From Cristatella mucedo (taxonomy: Eukaryota > Bryozoa > Phylactolaemata > Cristatellidae): a DNA stretch of 64,000 nucleotides. The stretch covers positions 1,160,001 through 1,224,000 of the forward strand of contig WPIO01000117.1 in the NCBI GenBank assembly GCA_009760855.2, read 5' to 3'. Numbering within the stretch: position 1 is the stretch's first letter; each line of letters starts with the position of its first letter. The position numbers and the translations under genes were made by a program. The notes beneath the pieces are model-generated. The model saw nothing but the letters and a program-made list of their open reading frames with translations, was not told the DNA's origin and did not search any database. This document shows positions 11,708 to 22,460 of this stretch, one piece after another.

Positions 11708-12049
11708 TCAGTCAAGGCGAGCAGGTCGACACCTTTTTTCCAAAATGAGGTCACTTATGATTGGGGGGATATGGCACATTGAGTGCAGATTCCAAAGACA
11801 AGCGTTAAGTTGGGCCGCCGGAGTTATAACAGGCCTGATGACCACTGGGTTAGAGAGATTTACAGTAATGCTTAAGGGAGACCGGGCTGAGCGGTTCGAG
11901 ACAATTCTTGGAATACCAAATGAGTGGATACTCAGGCCACAGCTGCCACCAAACGAGCAGCCGCTCAGCTCGAGGCCCCACCCCCTGCCATGGCTCCGGG
12001 GCACTTTTCTTTTGTTAATGCATGATTCGCGGATCTTAGCAACAGCCAT
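11708..12049 (-). pseudogene. LINE endonuclease N-terminus remnant
   Basis: A 113-codon frame. LNACLWNLHSM and IISDLILEK match the opening strand of CR1/L2 APE-type endonucleases, where Asn of the W-N pair belongs to the active site. The frame breaks just before the expected LTETWL motif, which continues in another frame. Confidence 0.75.
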
Positions 12050-12060
12050 AACATATAAGA

Positions 12061-13762
12061 ATGAATTTGAACTACGATAGGCAAACGATCATAAGCACGC
12101 ACGATCATAACTAGCGTGCCGGTTACTAGCCGCCGACATGGCAGACCGAGCAGACCGAAGTGCTAAGTGTTTAGATGTCCATAGGCAACTCATTTTGCAT
12201 GCACTACGGTAAAGCAACAAACAGATAAGCTTTAAGCACAGTCTGGGATGAGCCCGAAGTCACAAGATACCCGGATACGAGACAACAGTAGGAGAGAAGC
12301 TGAGGACCTGATCAGTCTGCTCCTCATTCTTGCATTCGTTCTGTCAGCTCGTCAATTATCCTTGTGTGCTCATGGAATTATCCTTGTGTTCGAGGGATTT
12401 CGAAAGTTGTATCACTAACCAATCGACGGACAAGTTTCTTTTCCCGTGTATGCAGAGTATGTTGAAAGAGATCTAGGCCCCTCTTAGGGTGCTGCAAATA
12501 CAAATGTGTACTCGTATCAGCTTCGTGATCGCCTCTTGGTTGTGCCAGCTAGACCCTCGTGGAGTGCTTAAGCACGGCCTCACCTAGGATCTCATGGAGA
12601 AACTGCGAAAAATTGCATGCAACTCGTTCGTCGTCGAAGATGTAATCTCGGCTTAGAATCACGACCAGCCTCCATCGCGACCTGAGCAAGTCTATCCACA
12701 ACCTGAGCAAGTCTATTTCATCGGCATAACGCGGGGCAGTTTGGCAGGGGGAGAGGTGCAGGGGGCGGGGCTACAGCTTGCTCAAAATCTCTTGCAACCT
12801 GCTCTCCTAGGACTGCCTGCCTGGGCAAAAGGTAAAGAGTTGGCTGCTATCGGCTTAATCCAGGTCACCTCTATAATTCAGCCTGCCAAGACAATTTGCC
12901 AGGAAAGCCGTCTGTCCGTTCCGTCAGGCAGCAGCGGCAGCCCTGGCTTCTTTTCTGGCTCACACTTCTAGCTCTGCTCTCCTCCTCACACTCAATGTCG
13001 TTCGTACGTTCGAACTTCTCCCTCCAAGCTTCTCACGGCATTTAGTCTCAGCCTTTAAGTTTCTCGAAGAAATATTTGAACTCGAAAAAAAGAAGAACCC
13101 TTTCTAATCGTGTAGCATGCCGGGCAGGATGTTTCGGAGTACTCTCCTGCCATCTCCAATCGTCCAATCAAGATCATACAATCATCCAATCAAAATAATC
13201 CAATCATCCAATCAAGATCATCTAATCTCTTCGTTTGAAGAAGGAAGGAGTACCGAGACAGTACGGAGGGCCCCAGGTGACAATATACACCGTGCTTAGG
13301 CCTAAGTGGCGCGAGCGTGCATGTGCTGATCTGGTTGCGTCTAAGCTTTCGCTAGCCTTTGCTTTGGTGATAACCCTACACTGTCACTCGCTGCGCCAGA
13401 TTCTAGGGGTCGTGGAGCGCGCCGAGTCTGCTCTTGCACTCGAGAGCAGAGCTGGAGAGTTCCTTTCCTGTGAAGGGTGGACCGTTAGCTGCCTCTCTAG
13501 AGTTGCGCTGCCGCACTCCGACAGCAGACAGGAGGCACATATATTCTCTCGAGGCTCTCGGCATACAGCAGCCCCACTTGGCGAACAGAGCAGACAATGG
13601 GGCGGCAATGCAAGCAGCACCTGGCAGCCGCTGGTGGATGCGCCATGAGCCTCTGATGCCGACTCAGGTCTCAGTTGCTCTCAGTTAATCTCGGGAGGCA
13701 GCGTGTGCGCATCTTTCGCTTCCGATGGCAGCTGACCACTTGGATTGGTGCTGGCCACTCGC
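12061..13762. other. No recognised gene; CCAATCA cluster
   Basis: Mostly unique-looking. 13157-13225 holds about five CCAATCA-type heptamers separated by short AT-rich spacers. Frames here (such as 13235-13648) show no family motif. Confidence 0.4.
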
Positions 13763-13905
13763 GAGTGTTGTTAGGTGCTTTAGCACTTCGCCAACCAGGT
13801 CGCCGGTTCGAGCCCTGCAACGGGCAACCCTTAATTGCCTGCTTTTAGGGGAGCGATTGCTGCCAAGGCTCTTTTGCAGCTATGTAAATTGGGGCTGTTG
13901 AATCA
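13763..13905 (+). mobile_element. SINE-A, diverged copy
   Basis: Head with B box GGTTCGAGCCC (about 13804), a shortened body (CAAGGCTCTTTTGCAGCTAT) and end GGCTGTTGAATCA. Confidence 0.65.
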
Positions 13906-13999
13906 CCCGACCTTTTCTTTCACCTTTTTATCATTATGCAGTGGCTCACTGTCGGCTTGTGCGCATAAGTGTGTGCTCCTGCGTGTTTGTATGATCATT

Positions 14000-14084
14000 G
14001 TGTGTGTGCGCGTGCTGAGTGCGTGGTGCTGCGTGTGTGTATGTGCATGGTGCCTGTGTGCGTGCTGCGTGTGTGTATGTGCAT

Positions 14085-14129
<45 letters not shown>

Positions 14130-14233
14130 ATGGTGTGTGTGTGTGTGTGTGTGTGCACACGCGCGTGTGTACATGTGTGTGTGTGCGCGTGCTGCGTGTG
14201 TGTGTGTGCGCGCGCGTGTGTGCGCGTGCTGAG

Positions 14234-14286
<53 letters not shown>

Positions 14287-14308
14287 CGTGTGTGTCTGTG
14301 CATGGTGC

Positions 14309-14341
<33 letters not shown>

Positions 14342-14398
14342 CATGGTGTGTGTGTGTGTGTGTGCGCGTGTGTACGTGTGTGTGTGTGTATGTGCATG

Positions 14399-14431
<33 letters not shown>

Positions 14432-14475
14432 TGTGTACGTGTGTGTGTGTGTGTGTGTGTGCGTGTGTGTGCACG
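14000..14475 (+). repeat. Compound TG-rich satellite
   Basis: About 475 bases of TG repeats broken by recurring GCATGG, GCGCGTG and GTGCTGCG inserts, giving a higher-order pattern. It is alternating purine-pyrimidine throughout, which favours Z-DNA. The 228-codon Cys-Val frame and the reverse His-Thr frames are artefacts. Confidence 0.93.
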
Positions 14476-14959
14476 CGCATGGGTCTGCCCCTGCATCATG
14501 CCTGTGCTGCTACATGCTTAATGATTTGGCCTTCCTTTCATTCCACGGGGTGCATGTCGGCAGGTTGTTGGGTTTTCGAACACAATGGAGCTTTTGAGTG
14601 CTTATGTTCTCAGCACTGACTCGGTTTGATGACCCGCGCGGCCTGGCGAAAGTATTTAAATGGTATTCTTTGAGCAGCCGTCTTGCCCTCTGATGCCTAA
14701 AAACCAGCAGCTGCTGCTGCTCTCTAATGAGAAGGTACTGACTGCCCGATAGAAAACCCGACAGCATGCGAGGTTTGAAAGATTCTGCAGGATTTACAGT
14801 CTAACGGCTTTGCCACCAGGCCGATGAGCCAGGGTTCGAGGCCAGGCAATGTAAATATCTCCTTTTCCCCAGACTCGCAAGAAAAGCTAGCAAAATGTAG
14901 TTCCTTTTGCTTGCTGTCTGGTTAGAGATGCCTGGTTACTGTAAGTTCAACATTTGACA
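14476..14959. other. No recognised gene
   Basis: Short unique-looking stretch. The segment at 14800-14850 (GCCACCAGGCCGATGAGCC...GGTTCGAGGCC) faintly resembles a tRNA-like SINE head. Confidence 0.35.
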
Positions 14960-15735
14960 TGGACCAAGTCATTGCTGACTAAGGTATTCTGCGAGTTCTT
15001 CGGGATCTCTCGGCAGCATTTGATACCACTTATTCCCAAGTCGCTCATAAGCGCCTCCTACAGTTTTCATGGGGCTTCACTGGCAATGCACTGCAATGGT
15101 TTAGGTTCTTCATTAGCTGGAAAGTTCAGAGCATGGGATACTGCAGGGAGGGACATGTTCCAAGCAACTTCTTTCCACAATTTACACTCTCCCTCTTGCC
15201 GATATAATCGCCAAGCACAATCTACACTTTCCTTTATTAATATAAATTTTCTGTGCTTTGGCTATTCCTTCTATGCACCATATATAACTCTCACTCTGTT
15301 CTCTCTCTGTCTGTCTTCCTGTCTCTCTGTCTGTCTGTCTTTTCCTCTATTCGCTCTTTCCTCTATTTCCTCTATTTCCTCTTTTGCTCCTAAAGCCTGA
15401 AACTTCCTCCCGACTTGCATCAGAATATCCTCTGACTTGACCACATTTAAAAATAACTTAAAAACATCTATTTAGGACAGCATTTAGTGGGTCCCTGTGA
15501 TTCGTCCTTCATGTGCTTATGCGTGCTGACACTGTGCATGCTGCCACTAACCACACTTGCTTGCTGACCCTGTGCATGTTACCCTTAATCGTGTTATTTC
15601 ATTTTGTTTGTTTATCAAGCATGATATTACTCACCATTCAATTGCATTTCCCCTTGGCAGCAAATGTAAAGCACCTAGAAAGAGATTGAGTTCTCTGAGG
15701 GCGCTTTATCAAGTGCATTATTATTATTATTCCAT
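14960..15735 (+). mobile_element. LINE family 1 fragment with RT motif A
   Basis: Translated from about 14995, the sequence reads VLRDLSAAFDTT, RT palm motif A with its catalytic aspartate. It continues with LLQFSWGFTGNALQWFRFFI. After about 15240 a CTGT-rich patch intervenes. The RT end and the standard family 1 3' UTR follow, with terminal hairpin (15668-15708) and an (ATT)n tail. It is internally deleted and frameshifted. Confidence 0.82.
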
Positions 15736-15930
15736 ATGTCTCTCTGTCTGTCTCTCTCAGTCTCTCTGTCTCTCTCAGTCTTGCTGTCTATGCCTGTCTC
15801 TTTCTGTCTCTGTCTCCCTATGTGTGCATGTGTGTCTCTCTCTGATCTCTCTCTGTCTCTTTCCCTATGTCTCTGCCTATCTCTGTCTATCTGTGTGTCT
15901 CTCCATGTCTCTGTCTCTACCTGTCTGTTC

Positions 15931-15973
<43 letters not shown>

Positions 15974-15975
15974 TG
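15736..15975 (+). repeat. CT/CTGT-rich array
   Basis: Variable TCTCTGTC repeats passing into pure CT. It directly follows a LINE tail and precedes another LINE fragment. Confidence 0.9.
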
Positions 15976-15984
15976 CCTCAATTC

Positions 15985-16905
15985 CCTTGCAGCATGTATT
16001 GCAGACATTTGCCCTTGGATGGCTGCCAACTTCTCAAATAGAACGATGATGGGACTATCTTACTAGTTATGGGCAAAACCAGGGTTACTAAATAATTGGA
16101 AGGCATAATCCTCAAAATTAACTCGGCCGATAGATCTCTTGTGGCATCCATCTGTACACGAATGTATGTTCTGTTCCAAAGATCTTTCCTCAGATGGCCA
16201 CACGATCTCCATGCAGTTAAGTTGGCCTACTTGCAGCGGTACAACACGGCCAAAAATTTAGGCTCCCTTAGATGAGGATATCGCAGCCAAGTTAGTCCAT
16301 TTGCATATTTTTTTTTTTTACAAATCCCACACTCTGGCCGCTCCCCACTTGCTGGTATTCACGGCGTTGCAGGGAGACGCTCGGAGTCAGTGTAAACTCT
16401 GCAGCCATGCATGTCTGTCCTCTTTATTTATGACTCCCGGCTTCTGCCCTTAATCGCCAGCAGCTGGTGCAAAACTCGGCAGCAGCTCGGCTGGTTCGTC
16501 ATCAAGCAGGGCAGCCGTGTAGCTGCCACATCGCGTCACTTCGAGCTGAGCTCCCCATAAATCACCGAGTCGGCTGCAAGATCCTCAGCATGTTCTACGG
16601 GTCACTTAACTCGCTAGCACTAGCAGCACCCGTGCGACCAGCCTCCGTCGTCCCCCCCCCTGCTCCCACTCTCTCGAACAGTGCCCTCTAGCCAGCATCT
16701 GACCAGCATCCTGGCACTAAATGGAAACAGTTTGGTGACTGGCGATCGAGCCAATTCGGCTGCTGCTGCTGGTACGCACGAAAAGTCTGGAAAAGTCAAG
16801 CTTTTTCGTATGCTCTTCTACCTGCAATGACATTGCATTCCTCAAGTATCAGCTCAAGACACACATCTCCAATTCGGCTCAGCACTCCCTCAGCACCACC
16901 CCAGA
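15985..16905 (+). mobile_element. LINE RT C-terminal half, degenerate
   Basis: Recognisable pieces in order: CIADICPWMAANF (about 15995-16035), LQLVQNSAARLV-like sequence (about 16460-16500), LRAELPINHRVGCKILSM (about 16540-16590) and LKYQLKTHIS near 16845. These are the thumb and C-terminal blocks of a CR1/L2 RT. Stops and shifts break the frame. The catalytic part is absent. Confidence 0.75.
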
Positions 16906-17062
16906 CAGCTTGTCTATTTTTGTTCCAGTGTGCTTGACATGCGTGCCTGAGCGTGATTCAGCGCATTATGCTGGCCAAAGGTTTGACTTACCTGTGGCCT
17001 CGAGTGTCATCATGTTTGCTTTAGCATAGTGGTCTAAGCAGATTACTTTTTTACATTTGCCA

Positions 17063-17211
17063 CGCTGGTTTGGCCCAACGGTTCAGGTGCTGGCCCCCAC
17101 CTAGGTCAAGGTGATTGTATGTAAAGGCCGAGGTAGTGGGCTTGAGCCTGTGGCATACGCGAAGTGCCTGAATTGAGATTCTCTTAGGGAGATATACAAA
17201 TGAATTATTAC
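17063..17211 (+). mobile_element. SINE-B copy
   Basis: A-box region GGTTTGGCCCAACGGTTCAG, B-box region GGGCTTGAGCC, then the LINE-like tail GAAGTGCCTGAATTGAGATT and TCTCTTAGGGAGATATACAA, ending ATGAATTATTA. Confidence 0.82.
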
Positions 17212-17214
17212 TTT

Positions 17215-17345
17215 TGCTTGTTTGATACCATGCATGTCACTAAGCAATATGTATTAATACCAATGGGTATTGATCCTCTTGCAACAAATTGTAAAGTGCC
17301 TGGATAGAGATTAGGTTTTCTTTGAGTACTTTACTGACAACTGAT
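17215..17345 (+). mobile_element. LINE family 1 3' tail, diverged
   Basis: Contains GCAACAAATTGTAAAGTGCC, then AGATTAGGTTTTCTTTGAGT and ACTTTACTGACAA followed by ATT triplets: a decayed version of the family 1 3' end. Confidence 0.6.
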
Positions 17346-17374
17346 TAGCATTATTACTATTATTAAATTTTGCA

Positions 17375-17880
17375 TGTGCCGTATTATTGAATTTCTCGTC
17401 GGCTCGCACTGGTCCTCCATCCCAAGCAGCAAAGGTCCTGTCGTTCACTGCTTTCTTCATTCTTTTGCAGTGGCTCCTACCTATCGGAAATACTTCCTAA
17501 TCAGACTCGGCATCGGACTACGACTACATCAGGCTTGGCATGGCGCTACCCTCTCTTCATCTTGCTTGTCATTTAGCTGGGCCTTTAACCTTTAACCTAT
17601 AATCACTTGGAGACTCTGCCTTCTCACAGCACTTGTACTGTCCGTGCAAATTGTCCCTACTGTGCAAACGTGGGCCGTCTTGATGTCTGTAGCTCACTGC
17701 CTGCTGGTCTACCGGCCTGTGCACTCAGGCGCTTATAGCTCGTTCAAAACTTTGCAGCTAGGCTTGTCTGTCGTGAGCGTCGCAGTTGCCACATCAAACC
17801 ACTTCTCGCCGACCTGCACTGGCTCCCAGTCAAGCAACGCATCGACTTCAAGGTTTTGTCACTCACTTATGTAATGCAAT
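17375..17880 (+). mobile_element. LINE RT C-terminal fragment
   Basis: The stretch 17690-17875 is collinear with the RT C-terminal part of the 9-12 kb LINE: both yield the same out-of-frame peptide block (GAYS..KTLQLGLSVV and TGSQSSNASTSRFCHSL). It is degenerate and cut at its right end by an opposite-strand family 2 copy. Confidence 0.7.
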
Positions 17881-18145
17881 TGAATGTATCTCTGTCTGCA
17901 ACTCCACAAAGCCACGAAACTATGTGAGTGTCACGCAGGAGATTTTTGTATAGCGCATTCACAGCCTAAGCGGCTTTCGGTACACATTCGGTAGCCAACA
18001 GACTGCATCTCACGCAAAAAAGAGAAATTGAGAAGCGTAGCACAGACAGGAGAGCAGTTGAGGCAGTGAGTAGCATGGAAGTAGAAGCTCAGGACCGCTG
18101 GAAAGAATGTGCTATTGTCGGCAGCGTGAGAGTAGTTGTCTTATA
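17877..18145 (-). mobile_element. LINE family 2, 3' end fragment
   Basis: Reverse of the family 2 C-terminal extension and 3' UTR: the block GCTTTCGGTACACATTCGGT and the segment ATGGAAGTAGAAGCTCAGGA are both present. 5'-truncated. Confidence 0.8.
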
Positions 18146-18254
18146 GGCCCCTTCGTTCTTTGGCTCGAGCCTACCTATAAAATCTACACCACCACCAGGC
18201 TAAGCACCGTACCGCCGGCTTTTCGGAATCCAACATTTACCATTACTTCGTACA

Positions 18255-18712
<458 letters not shown>

Positions 18713-18979
18713 ATTTATTTATGCTGAAATTGAGCTTCTTATGAAAAACCAGTTGACATGTTTCTTTTCAAGCATACACATGCCTAGAAAGAAATATGGC
18801 CCTATCACTACACTAAATCAATGGTCTACATTTCTTATAGATATTATTACTAGATTTTAAAACTGCAGAGTTTTCTACCGCGAGCTTGAAGTCTAATCAA
18901 AGATTGTAGCTAGAAATCAATAGCCATTAGAAAGCTTTCGTTTCACACAATAAAGAGGAAAGAGAGAATTTTTTGGAAT

Positions 18980-19175
18980 CAGGAGGAGAAGGAGAGGGAG
19001 TAGGAGGATGAGGTGAAGGAGTAGTAGTAGGAGGCAGAGAGCATGGGGGGAGAAGGTAGGAGAAGGAGGAGGAGAAGGAAGAGGAGGACGAGGATGAAGA
19101 GGTGGAGAAGGAGGAGAAAGATGAAGACGAGGACGAGGAGGACGAGGACGAGGAGGAGGACGAGGAGGAGGAAAT
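18980..19175 (+). repeat. GGA-rich purine tract
   Basis: Imperfect GGA/GAC-rich repeat, almost all purine on the plus strand. Pro/Leu-rich minus frames derive from it. Confidence 0.85.
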
Positions 19176-19344
19176 GGCAGCAAAGGAATTAAGAGCCTAA
19201 AGGTAGGTAGCACCAGTAGAGAGTGGATAAGGCTGTGTCCGAATCGACAGCAGGATAAAAGCAGTCGCTGTTGGGTAGGAATTGCTGAAGTGACCTCCAA
19301 AAGATTAGCAGCAGTTGGGGAGCTAAAGCATGGCTAGCCAGCTT

Positions 19345-20412
19345 GTTATTAGCACGGCATTAACCTCAGATTGTGTCCCAGCAACCGTCAAAGAGGCTTT
19401 TGTCATGCCACCTTATTAAGAAGTGTGCACTAGACCAGGGGAGAAGAGTAAGCAAGTTCTGCCAAATCATCCTACTGCCATTCCTCTCAAAGACGCTCTT
19501 ACGAATAGTCGCAGACCAGTTAAACTTGTATGTTCAAATTTTAACTATAGCAAAGCAAGTTCCTGTAAGGTTTTCGACAGAAAGTTAGCCCAAGTGTCGA
19601 AACGGCTGCAAGTGTACGGCGGGTGACCTTCTCAGGAATGCTGATGTGGGTAGAGTTTGTCCGCTAGTTTTTCTGGATCTCTCGGCAGCTTTCGATTGAT
19701 CACCAGATCCTTCTTGAACGCCCCTGGTCTCGCCAGAGCAGCACAGGCACTGTTTTGCCCTTGCGCAGGTCTTATCTCAATTGGAGAATTCAGAGCATCG
19801 ATGTCGATGGAAACGATCATCAAGTGAGTCTTTGTCATCTAGGGTGCCACAGGGATCCGCTTTAGGTCCGCTTCTTTCATCGGTGCATTCTCTCCATCTT
19901 GCCGACGTAATCGCCGAGCTAAATCTAGGCTTTCTTTTTATGCAGCACGCCGTGCAGCTGCATCTTCGCCTCGATCCTTGCCTGCCTTTCAGCGTCTCTA
20001 ACTCTCTTAGCTCTCTTCAAGCATGTATTGCTGACACTTACGCTCAGCTAGCAGCAAACTTTGTAAAGTCGAATGAAGGCACAACCAACTAGCAAATTTT
20101 GCTAAAACCAAGTCTTGCTCAAAAATTGCAAAGCCTAGTTCTCCGAATTGGCCTACCGGCAAATATCCTATTGCCTCTGCCCGCAATCTGAAAATCCTCG
20201 TCTAATAAGACGTGTCACTAGATGAGCACCTCAGCTCTACTAAGTCAAGTCTGCCTCATTTCAGCTACGTATAATTGCAAAAATTTGTTGTTTATCAAGC
20301 ATGATATTATTCGCCATTCAGTCGCGTTTCCCTTTGCAGCAAATGTAAAGCGTCTAGAACGAGATTGAGTTCTCTGAGGGCGCTTTATCAAGAGCATTAT
20401 TATGATTATGAA
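19345..20412 (+). mobile_element. LINE family 1 with most of RT, degenerate
   Basis: In order: finger block (FCQIILLPFLSKTLLRIVAD, about 19460-19520) with a downstream RFSTES motif, palm motif A FLDLSAAFD (about 19660-19695, followed by a stop), the RT block VPQGSALGPLL (about 19850-19880), then ACIADTYAQLAANF (about 20020-20060). Where the YADD catalytic motif should be, the frame reads LFMQHAVQLHL, so the aspartate pair is lost. The element ends with the family 1 hairpin (about 20346-20388) and a short ATT/ATG tail. Confidence 0.85.
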
Positions 20413-20684
20413 GTAACATGAAATCCCTCAGAGACCTTGTCTTCAGTCACCGTGCTGGCTCGCATAGCTTGCAGCTCACTGACCATTGGTTGAAACCGAC
20501 TGACGTCGTGTCAAGTGAAAGCACGACAAAGTGAAAAGGCAAGAAAACCAGAGTCCACTAGACGCCGACATCTTTCTAGCTTAGCAGATCTGCTAGAAGG
20601 AGATGGTGGGTCTAGCAGAGAAACCGGGGCAAGTAAGGCACTCCGTTTTTCTAATAACCACACTAGACTAATGTAATAACAATA
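20413..20684. other. No recognised gene
   Basis: Short stretch between two oppositely oriented LINE tails. No coding signal. Confidence 0.4.
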
Positions 20685-20752
20685 AGAATAATGCATTTGT
20701 TACGCGCCCTCAGAGAACTCGATCTCTTTCTTAGGCACTTTACATATTCCTT
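20685..20752 (-). mobile_element. LINE family 1 tail only
   Basis: Minus-strand terminal hairpin (GCGCCCTCAGAGAACTCGAT ... TAGGCACTTTACAT) with AAT repeats at its outer side. About 65 bases remain. Confidence 0.8.
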
Positions 20753-22039
20753 TTCATGCTACCCAACTAGCCTCATATGTGCTTGGAGTGAAGTGTTGTA
20801 TTAGTGAAGTAGTGAGTAGTGAAGTGTTTCATCTCCCATCTTTCGCACCAATCCCCTGACTGAAGTTGCCATGGGCATCGAGCGAAGGTGCGAAGCACCT
20901 AAAACAATAAATAATAATAATAATAATAAGCAATTGTAGTGTGTGGGAACACGACTACGCAACCAGCTACGACGGGGGCCGCATTTCCTAAATGCAGACG
21001 TCGAAATTACAAATATTTTCTATCTTTAAGGATGCTATCAAATGCGAAAAGGCAGATACCAGAGCAGCAGGTTGCAGAGCTGAGCTTGGGAAAGCTCGGC
21101 TCGGCTGCCAAGGTCAAGGTCCGGCTGGAGAGGTCATCAGCAGTAGGCAGGTCAAGACGGCCGTCATTCCTCACTGTTGGGTGTGTGTCAGATCTATAAG
21201 GCAGGTACTTTCACACTGGATTGACCCGGAAGTAGGAGGGGATATTCAAGGTGAGTTTTGGGACGGGGTTGAGGGTGGGCATTATCAATGAAAGAGTTGA
21301 GCAGATTGTCTGCCTCTCTCGCTCGGGCTGTCTGTACCCAGAAGGCACTGGCCAGCAATTCGGGACTCTCAATCGCACCTGACTCACCCGTGCTTAATCG
21401 GGCATGCTATTGCCTCCTCCTGCGACTCTCCTGATCGACTGCAAGTCAGAAGGCAGGCCGTAAACAAGGCACGCTGGCTGATCTCCGATTGGGATCTGCT
21501 GTTGATAGGAAGGGCCGGCGGGAGCACACAAACAAGCTGCGTGCCTCTACGTGCCTGCCATCAGGGGCGGCCGGCCCTCGGCCGAGCTGATCAGCCAGTG
21601 GCAGCAGCAACGTACAATGGCCTACGCCGCGGCCGCCATTGGCCAATGATGGCCGCACTATAGATGCAGTTGGCCAACCGAGCGCGAGTCGACTCTTGCC
21701 GACGGACAGCGGCGGCGCGGCCTCCTCGCGGCGGCGAACGGAGAAAGGTCTGCACTGCACGGCCCAGTTTGCTCCGGCCGAGGAGTCAGTCAGGCGGGAG
21801 TCAGAGATGTCAGTGATGTCAGAGATGCCCAGTTTGCTCCAGCGGAGGACTGGAGTCAGAGATGGGAAGCAGCTCTGCCAGCCGCTGCCACCGGCAGCAC
21901 GAGTTTCAGCATCGCTTGCAATGTGGCCAACGAAGGATTGCTATTGCTGCAGGACTCGAAGGCCTAGGGTCGTCCATGGGTAGCACCGTGCCAGAGGGCT
22001 AAGAGCCGACTCTTGCACCTGTTCCTCTTTGATAAGAAT
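20753..22039. other. No recognised gene; partial 60-bp duplication
   Basis: (AAT)n at 20908-20929. At 21766-21870 a segment with CAGTTTGCTCC and GGAGTCAGAGATG occurs twice. The right part becomes GC-rich. No gene is recognised. Confidence 0.4.
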
Positions 22040-22112
22040 AATACAGTACTGACGATGTATTTGTGTAGTGCCATCAGAGAATTGAATCTCTTTCTCGGCA
22101 CTTTACAGATGC
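22040..22112 (-). mobile_element. LINE family 1 tail only
   Basis: Minus-strand terminal hairpin with stem GTGCC/GGCAC, followed by TTTACAGATGCTG. It joins directly to an opposite-strand family 2 copy. Confidence 0.8.
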
Positions 22113-22460
22113 TGTACAGAAGCTTTAGCTCTGCAGGTCCTAGACTGTGGAACTCGCTTCCACAATTCTTACACAACGACAACTACTCTCCTGCTGCCGA
22201 CTACGGCTCATCCTTTCCAGCGGTCCTGAGCTGCTACTTTCATGCTACTCACTACCTCAACTGCTCTGCTGACTCTGCTATGCTTCCCACTTTCTCTTTG
22301 TTGCATAAGACGAAGTCGGTAGGCTACCGAATGCGTACCGAAAGCTGCTTATGCTGTGAGTGCGCTATACAAAACTCTCCTGTGTAACACCGACATAGTC
22401 TTTATGACTTTGTGGAGTTACAGACATTACACACATGGCATTACATTACGTTACAGGAAG
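22113..22460 (+). mobile_element. LINE family 2, 3' end
   Basis: RT C-terminus (SFSSAGPRLWNSLPQFLHND) and the family 2 extension (SVGYRMRTESCLCCECAIQN), then the 3' UTR ending in degenerate CATTAC repeats (about 22437-22456). The frame from 22013 stays open for 124 codons. Confidence 0.87.

Larger units (their letters stand above)
9088..12060 (-). mobile_element. Nearly full-length, inactive CR1/L2-type LINE (family 1)
   Basis: On the minus strand, from right to left. The endonuclease starts near 11803 (LNACLWNLHSM) and has a frameshift near 11710. The endonuclease C-terminus follows (GHTLDQ, then SDH at about 11240), then a linker rich in Arg/Glu and the RT finger block (PAPFKKAVVRPLLEKATLD, about 10410). 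After the finger motif LSKTLERVMADQLNSH (about 10300) the frame jumps directly to the thumb region ANFLKLNHDK (about 10230), so the catalytic palm with the AFD and YADD motifs is missing. The RT end (LVHAFVTSSLDFCNSVLSG, about 9960) and a 3' UTR with terminal hairpin and (ATT)n tail (about 9088-9300) close it. Several stops and frameshifts are present, and a SINE-A is inserted at 9539-9707. It is inactive. Confidence 0.88.

Noticed and set aside
13835-14521. Long Cys-Val and His-Thr open frames (up to 228 codons)
   Set aside because: They are direct translations of the TG/CA satellite, open on both strands and in several frames.
18140-18230. Possible SINE-B fragment (GGCTCGAGCC and CACCGTACCGCCGG)
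   Set aside because: Only two short blocks match and the hairpin tail is missing.
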